In this document: piece by piece, positions 58,584 through 64,000 of the stretch
How positions within the stretch are numbered: the stretch's first letter is position 1
Layout: each line of letters opens with the position of its first letter
Source: an uncultured Ruminococcus sp.
GTDB taxonomy: Bacteria; Bacillota; Clostridia; Oscillospirales; Acutalibacteraceae
Length of the DNA stretch: 64,000 nucleotides
Reading direction: 5' to 3'
Assembly (NCBI GenBank): GCA_902786345.1
Contig: CADACB010000007.1
Span: forward strand, 1-64,000
Program-made: the position numbers and the translations under genes
Notes under the pieces: generated by a model
What the model was told of the DNA's origin: nothing
Database searches by the model: none
Seen by the model: only the letters and a program-made list of their open reading frames with translations

Positions 58584-58611
58584 TAATGATAGTTGAAAGT
58601 TGGTGATGGTT

Positions 58612-59136
58612 TTGACAGAAGATACAAAAGCGATAAAAGTTTTATCTGAAACAATTGCAAATATTATACATAACAAAATTTTTACACTTGATGAGAAAAT
58701 CAATACAATTGCAAAACAAGTTGAACATATTGATAATAATGAAGATACGTTAAACAAATTGTCAATAAAAAATTATTACAAGAAAAACGAGTCTGATAAT
58801 CGGTATTTATATAAAATTGATTATAACAATATTTTAAATGATTCTAAGACCTACACAGACACATTACTTCAAGAAAACGATTCAAACTATAATAATCTGT
58901 TTGATGAATTAAAAGATGAAATATCATCATTAAATAGTGATATTGGTAATTTATCAGAACTGACGACCACAAACAAATCAAGTATCGTGTTAGCTATAAA
59001 CGAGCTTAAAACAATTATCGATTCTATAGATGGTGGAGGCGGAAATTCAGATTACGGAAATTATACAAATAATTATATAATTACAGCTACTACTTTAAAA
59101 GCAAATGTTTCTAATTATTCTCTTTCATCCCAATAA
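58612..59136 (+). CDS. coiled-coil tail/baseplate protein
   Basis: About 174 residues. TTG 58612 is chosen because GGTGAT precedes it with the same spacing as at the HNH gene; ATG 58606 is possible. It is acidic with heptad-like repeats (LFDELKDEISSLNSDIGNLS) and a Gly/Asn-rich end. SKTYTDTLLQEN and TTNKSSIVLAINEL resemble segments of phage fibre proteins that trimerise. Probably a fibre or baseplate hub connector. Confidence 0.55.
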   Translation: MTEDTKAIKVLSETIANIIHNKIFTLDEKINTIAKQVEHIDNNEDTLNKLSIKNYYKKNESDNRYLYKIDYNNILNDSKTYTDTLLQENDSNYNNLFDELKDEISSLNSDIGNLSELTTTNKSSIVLAINELKTIIDSIDGGGGNSDYGNYTNNYIITATTLKANVSNYSLSSQ

Positions 59137-59156
59137 AATAACAGGTGGTGATAAAA

Positions 59157-60941
59157 ATGGCAAGACTTACTTTACAAAGTGTCCCTTATTTCGATGGCGA
59201 ACGCACACGGCAAATATTTAATTATTCTTACGCAGGTATGGAGGTCGCTAAATCAACTTTAAAAATATATACAAGAATAAATAACAAACTTGTACTAACT
59301 TCCGAAGATACAGAAAATGTTCGAAAAGGGTTTCATAAGCTGAACCATTTACTTACGAATGGATACGAATACTACGCAGTTTTGTATGTATCATATTATG
59401 ATTCAAACAGAAATATAGTAGAAGAATCATCTCAAAGTAATGTTATTAGTTTTAAATGTATATCCACTCCCGTACTAACGTGCTCAAATATAACAGCCAA
59501 TCAAATAATAAACAAGTCAAGTTACACTTTTGAATTTAACTACAATCAGCAAAACTCCGAGTTACTATCCTCTTATATTATAACCTTGACAGATTCAACC
59601 GGACAGGAAATTTATAACAGCGAAGAAATTTCTTGTACGGACACGGCTATACCTACGGTTATAGAGCACACCATTTATAATCTTCCGGAAGGAACATTCA
59701 ATATAAGTTTCTTAGGAGAAACTGTAAATGGATTATCATTTACACAGAAATTCACGATAAAAGTACAGTACAAAACGCCGGTTAATTATAGTGTAATTTC
59801 AGCTCATAATCGTCCTGATACAAGACAAATTGAATTGTCTACCAATTATAAAATTATTACCGGGAAAATAAAGAATGGAGCAAACCCAATTTATATAGAT
59901 GAAAAGAAATTAGATTTAAGTAATAACGAACTAATATATGAAGGATTAGATGTAACAAATGATTTCACGGTTATATTTTCCTGCTCCAATATTGTGATAG
60001 GAAAAAATTCTTTAGTTTTAACTAATAATGATAATTTCTGTGTTACTGTCAAACCCTGCTATGAGGTATTGTATACAGAACAAAAGGGACTTAAAAATGT
60101 AAAAAGGTTTTATTTTCTTTTAGAAGTATTAAATAAAAATCTACAATATACCGATAAAACAAAATCAACTCATAGTTTGAAACAGGTTGTTATGAGCAAC
60201 GAAATTATTCCCGTTAATGTAACGGAAAACAACGGTCAAATAATCATTAATGATAATATGGTTATCAGTTTATTCGGCAGACAAGGGAGTTATTCTATTG
60301 AAGTTGTAGATGATGATCGTTTATTTAATATGGCAGGAAATATAAGTTTTAATGGAAATCAATATATTGATATAGATTACAAGCCAAACAATAATACGAG
60401 AATAGAAGTGGATTTTCTCAGACATACAACCAGCAATCAGGCGTTCGTTTTTGGATGTCGTACAGGAACAACCGATGCATTGGGGCTGGCTTGTGGAGCT
60501 GCCTCATCATTCCCGTTATTTGGAACAGCAAGGACAAGTGTCGGTAATGTTGTGTCTGTAGAAAATAAACATACGGTATCAATAAGTCAGAATGGATATT
60601 ATCTTGACAGCATTCTAATTAAAAGTTATGAAGCAATGACTTTTGAAACGCCAATCAATTTATATATTGGAGCGCTGAATCAAAATGGGACACCCGACAA
60701 TCGAATGTTTAATGGCGATGTATATGGAATAAGAATATACGAAAATAATATTCTTATACATAATTATATACCGGTTGTTTTTTCGGGGGGCATTTCTTCC
60801 GGACTGCTTGATATTGTGGATGATCAGTATTTTCCACAAAGAACTCTTCTAAAAACTATTTCTTTATCAAAGAATACATTTAATAATTCAAGTATTTCAT
60901 CTAATTTAATATATAAAGAAGGTGATGAAGATGTTATTTAA
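59157..60941 (+). CDS. tail fibre/baseplate protein with LamG-like domain
   Basis: 594 residues from ATG 59157 after GGTGGTGAT. It contains fibronectin-like beta repeats (residues about 100-310) and a C-terminal concanavalin/LamG-type domain: FNGNQYIDIDYKPNNNTRIE, then NRMFNGDVYGIRIYENNILI. Such domains bind sugars and suggest host-surface recognition. The stop overlaps the next start region by 11 bases. Confidence 0.7.
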   Translation: MARLTLQSVPYFDGERTRQIFNYSYAGMEVAKSTLKIYTRINNKLVLTSEDTENVRKGFHKLNHLLTNGYEYYAVLYVSYYDSNRNIVEESSQSNVISFKCISTPVLTCSNITANQIINKSSYTFEFNYNQQNSELLSSYIITLTDSTGQEIYNSEEISCTDTAIPTVIEHTIYNLPEGTFNISFLGETVNGLSFTQKFTIKVQYKTPVNYSVISAHNRPDTRQIELSTNYKIITGKIKNGANPIYIDEKKLDLSNNELIYEGLDVTNDFTVIFSCSNIVIGKNSLVLTNNDNFCVTVKPCYEVLYTEQKGLKNVKRFYFLLEVLNKNLQYTDKTKSTHSLKQVVMSNEIIPVNVTENNGQIIINDNMVISLFGRQGSYSIEVVDDDRLFNMAGNISFNGNQYIDIDYKPNNNTRIEVDFLRHTTSNQAFVFGCRTGTTDALGLACGAASSFPLFGTARTSVGNVVSVENKHTVSISQNGYYLDSILIKSYEAMTFETPINLYIGALNQNGTPDNRMFNGDVYGIRIYENNILIHNYIPVVFSGGISSGLLDIVDDQYFPQRTLLKTISLSKNTFNNSSISSNLIYKEGDEDVI

Positions 60942-61869
60942 CGGAAAAAATATGTCAGGTGGTAATAATAGTTACTCACATACTACTAATACTATTAACT
61001 ACAATTTAATAACAGTGGGTTACGGAATTTATGACACCCTACATATTTTAGACGGACTTTATTATTACACTCACTCTTATGTTTATGATACATTATCAGA
61101 TACATCTATATATGATCAGTGGTTATCAGAAACTCTATTATTATCAACATTTTCAAATAGTTTATCTGGTGGAAGTATAGATTTGAATATTAAATATATA
61201 TCTGCAATAAGAATAAAAAGGAAACTTGCAAATCAATATAACAGCAAATACATAACTCTATTTGAGAAAACGGTTTCATCGGTTGATGATCTCATTACTA
61301 CGGAATATGACAATTACGCTAAGGCTAAAAATACATACACATATGCTGTATGCCCTGTTATGAAAGACGGTACTGAAGGAGAATTATCTGAAACAACAGT
61401 ATATAGTGATTTTTGCGGAGTTGCACTTTGTGATAGAGAACATTTATATTTTACCGAGTTAGAAACTAATTATTCTTTTGCAAAAAATCATAGTGAATCA
61501 ATAGTGAAAACATTATATAATAAATATCCATATGTTATACACAATGATATTATAGATTACTGGACTGGAAGTATGTCGGCAATGTGGGTTGGTATAAATG
61601 ATTATGAATATGATTTAGAAAATGCTTTTATATACAGAAGTAGGTTTTGCGATTGGTTAAACAATGGTGAAGCAAAAATTCTAAAGCTGGATGACGGACG
61701 AGAATGGCTGATTAGTATAAATGATAATATTCAGGAAAGCAGCGAAGATCACTGGCAAAAGGTAATTACTTCTTTTGATTGGACTGAGATAGGCGATTGT
61801 GAAAATGCAAAAGATCTATATAATACTGGATTGATAGAAAAAGACCCTGATAATTATGCAGTAGAGTGA
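60931..61869 (+). CDS. tail/baseplate protein, unknown
   Basis: 312 residues from ATG 60931 after AAGGTGATG, overlapping the fibre gene end. Tyr/Ser/Asn-rich with NTYTYAVCPVMKDGTEGELS resembling a fibronectin-type strand pair, and a Trp-rich C-terminal half. It is likely a minor tail or baseplate component. No family is recognised. Confidence 0.55.
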   Translation: MLFNGKNMSGGNNSYSHTTNTINYNLITVGYGIYDTLHILDGLYYYTHSYVYDTLSDTSIYDQWLSETLLLSTFSNSLSGGSIDLNIKYISAIRIKRKLANQYNSKYITLFEKTVSSVDDLITTEYDNYAKAKNTYTYAVCPVMKDGTEGELSETTVYSDFCGVALCDREHLYFTELETNYSFAKNHSESIVKTLYNKYPYVIHNDIIDYWTGSMSAMWVGINDYEYDLENAFIYRSRFCDWLNNGEAKILKLDDGREWLISINDNIQESSEDHWQKVITSFDWTEIGDCENAKDLYNTGLIEKDPDNYAVE

Positions 61870-61877
61870 GGTGAACT

Positions 61878-63605
61878 ATGAATAAAGCAACACTTGATGG
61901 CATACGATGCCTTTATCAAAAAAACCAAAAATACAAGATAGATATTGATTTTTTAGATAGAACTTGGAGAGTAATAGGTACTATTCAAGGGACTACGCGT
62001 TCGTTTGATTTGTCAATTGATAGCGAATCAGAAATACGAAGGACATTAAGTTTGACAGTAAATGTTACCGATAGCAATATGGTAGAACCTGAAAATATGA
62101 TTTGGACAGATAAATATGTAAAAGTAAATTTAGGTGTTTATGATTATAAAAAAGGTAAATATATGTATTACAAAATGGGAAGATATGTTATTACATCATA
62201 TGAATATAGTTTTGACGGAGCAGATGCACAGTTAAAACTTTCATTAGTCGACCTTATGGCTTTATTTACTGATGATAGAGGAAACCAAATAACTACCAAA
62301 TCCTCTATACCTGTTGGCGTTACAATATACCCATGCCCTATCTGTCGTTCAGAGATGACTCATAATCAAATAACCTCAGAAGAAATTGTAAACATAGATG
62401 GCGAATACTCTTATGTAAGCGAAACCATTGACACATATGAATGTCCTGACTGTGGGTTTAAAACTAATATAAGACCTAACAGTATAGTTGAATATGCAGA
62501 TATTACAAACGCACTGAAAGCAACAATAAACAGATTTTCACCCTTACCATATAATAGATTTTCATTGGAAAATCTGCAACGAGATGTATCTGAAGTGCCT
62601 TACGATTTAGATTATGATATTGGTACTTATCCCATTGAAATAATTACAGCATTAAGAGATTTATATCCCAACTATCAAACATATTTTGACACAGATGGGG
62701 TATTTGTATTTTCATCAATCCCCACGGAGGAAAGTGATTATGTCGTTATCGATAAAGATGTTATGGATAAGATTTTAATTTCAGAGAATACAAGTGGGAA
62801 CTTCGGAGAGATATGTAACGTTCACGATGTATGGGGGCAGTCTTTAAGTGCTGATAGAACTGCATTGAAAACAGATGTCAGCAATTACAATGACACAAGT
62901 ATCTATTATCTTAATTTCGATGGACTAAGTTGCCTGGAAAATAATAAAACATATTCATTTACCCCACCTCAAAGTAATAACAATGTAACGTATGTAGTAA
63001 TACAAAGTAAAACCGAAAATTTTACATCTCAGACAATGCCACTATATATAAAAACAGGTGATTGCGAGAGAAAAGTAAAGAGCGGAGAATTAATTGCTGA
63101 TGTGCCTTATGTCCTAAAAGTGGTAATGTATAAAGAAAACGGAAATATAGGTTATAAATGCATACTTCAAGGAGAGCTTCAAATTCGCGGAATCGTGAAA
63201 ACTGTAACCAAAGAACAGAGTGAAGAATCCATTCAGATAGATAAAAATAATTATGCTTGTAACAATATTTATTACAAAGTCGAACCAGATAACGTATATG
63301 CTGCTGATAAAATAGGTGAATACATTCGAGTTTGCAGCGGTGGCGACTATGATAATATATATACTACACAGTTGGCATACGAAAGAGGACGCTACGAAAA
63401 TTATAAGACTACACGTTTAAATCACAAAGCAACTATTTCAACTCTTATTGTCCCATGGCTTGATGTAAACCAAATTATTAGATATACATCACCGGTCACA
63501 GGTGAGGTTAAAAAATATTTAATTAAAAGTATAAATATAAGTATTCAGGAAGGTATTATGACTATGAATCTCTCAGAGTTTTATCCTTATTATCCGTCAA
63601 AATAG
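61878..63605 (+). CDS. distal tail/baseplate protein (DUF5048-like) with inserted zinc ribbon
   Basis: 575 residues. The N-terminus (DRTWRVIGTIQGTTRSFDLS, then RTLSLTVNVTDSNMVEPENM) has the pattern of Firmicutes phage minor structural proteins of the distal tail. In the middle CPICRSEM and CPDCGFKT form a zinc ribbon. KINLS-like strands close the protein. It probably builds the tail tip between the tube and the receptor-binding parts. It starts after GAGGTG. Confidence 0.65.
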   Translation: MNKATLDGIRCLYQKNQKYKIDIDFLDRTWRVIGTIQGTTRSFDLSIDSESEIRRTLSLTVNVTDSNMVEPENMIWTDKYVKVNLGVYDYKKGKYMYYKMGRYVITSYEYSFDGADAQLKLSLVDLMALFTDDRGNQITTKSSIPVGVTIYPCPICRSEMTHNQITSEEIVNIDGEYSYVSETIDTYECPDCGFKTNIRPNSIVEYADITNALKATINRFSPLPYNRFSLENLQRDVSEVPYDLDYDIGTYPIEIITALRDLYPNYQTYFDTDGVFVFSSIPTEESDYVVIDKDVMDKILISENTSGNFGEICNVHDVWGQSLSADRTALKTDVSNYNDTSIYYLNFDGLSCLENNKTYSFTPPQSNNNVTYVVIQSKTENFTSQTMPLYIKTGDCERKVKSGELIADVPYVLKVVMYKENGNIGYKCILQGELQIRGIVKTVTKEQSEESIQIDKNNYACNNIYYKVEPDNVYAADKIGEYIRVCSGGDYDNIYTTQLAYERGRYENYKTTRLNHKATISTLIVPWLDVNQIIRYTSPVTGEVKKYLIKSINISIQEGIMTMNLSEFYPYYPSK

Positions 63606-63677
63606 ATATACATAGTATAACCGAAGCTTATAACAATACGTTCTTTTATAAACATAAAATAAAATGGAGGTTGATTT

Positions 63678-64000
63678 ATGAGTATTACATATGAAAATCT
63701 ATCTCAAACTGTTTTCCCCGATGAGATCGATTCAAAATTTATAATGCAAGATATATCTTACGAAAACATTCAAAGAATAAAAGAATATGAAAGTATGATT
63801 AATAATGGAGATATATCTGGAGCTGAAAATTTTTTAGCTAACAATACCGATCTTATTCCTGTTTGTTTTAATGCCGATAAATGGAATAGACACGAGAATA
63901 TGATTATAGCTATAGAAAACTTTTTCAAAGATAATATCCAAGATTACATTCTTAATGTGGCTCAAAACAAAGGAGAATATAATAGTGCTAAAAGTTACAA
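63678..64000 (+). CDS. tail protein, 5' part only (partial)
   Basis: Starts at ATG 63678 after GGAGG and stays open to the window end (107 codons): MSITYENLSQTVFPDEIDSK and on, helical with ENIQRIKEYESMINNGDISG. It continues the tail module; the product is likely another baseplate or fibre component. No family can be named from the visible part. Confidence 0.65.
   Translation, partial: MSITYENLSQTVFPDEIDSKFIMQDISYENIQRIKEYESMINNGDISGAENFLANNTDLIPVCFNADKWNRHENMIIAIENFFKDNIQDYILNVAQNKGEYNSAKSY

Overview
The window is an AT-rich stretch of a large tailed double-stranded DNA phage or prophage of a low-GC Firmicute, most likely a gut Clostridia host. This is inferred from the strong GGAGG ribosome sites, consensus TTGACA-17-TATAAT promoters, and a gene set and order resembling Bacillus phage SPbeta (YonO-type RNA polymerase, HU protein, terminase, portal, tape measure, and a tyrosine recombinase just before the tape measure gene). 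No host genes are visible. The standard bacterial code fits: TAA, TAG and TGA all act as stops.

Layout. (1) 1-19.3 kb: about 45 tightly packed, mostly small leftward genes, the early/accessory arm. Recognisable members are a DNA polymerase sliding clamp, a cyclic-phosphate receiver-domain protein, a SprT-like metalloprotease, a ribbon-helix-helix regulator, a gamma-glutamylcyclotransferase-like protein, a YopX-like protein and a J-domain protein. Near-consensus promoters break the arm into transcription units, and some carry shared palindromic operators. Two start-codon-proximal leaders hold copies of one structured RNA. (2) 19.3-24 kb: control region. It has an XRE repressor facing the left arm, shared operators, a long array of alternating TTTTTCAAAATT elements, an amidoligase gene, a second short-repeat family and large AT-rich inverted repeats (candidate origin or partition sites). 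(3) 24-33.6 kb: the rightward arm opens with a single-chain RNA polymerase whose DxDGD active site is split by a group I intron encoding an HNH endonuclease. It is followed by a zinc-finger partner gene, two tRNAs, a beta-CASP nuclease, a ClpP-like protease, a metallophosphoesterase and an HU-like protein. (4) 33.6-64 kb: virion module with terminase subunits, portal, scaffold/protease, decoration protein, major capsid, head-tail connectors, tail tube, a RecU-like nuclease, a tyrosine recombinase, a tape measure of about 2,600 residues and baseplate/fibre proteins. The last gene runs off the window.

How it may work (inference): host sigma-A polymerase reads the left arm and the RNA polymerase gene from related promoters. 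The XRE and ribbon-helix-helix proteins repress subsets of these. The phage polymerase would then read the rightward late genes. Two late genes (polymerase and tape measure) appear to need RNA splicing. The tape-measure intervening sequence carries an antisense zinc-ribbon gene with its own consensus promoter.
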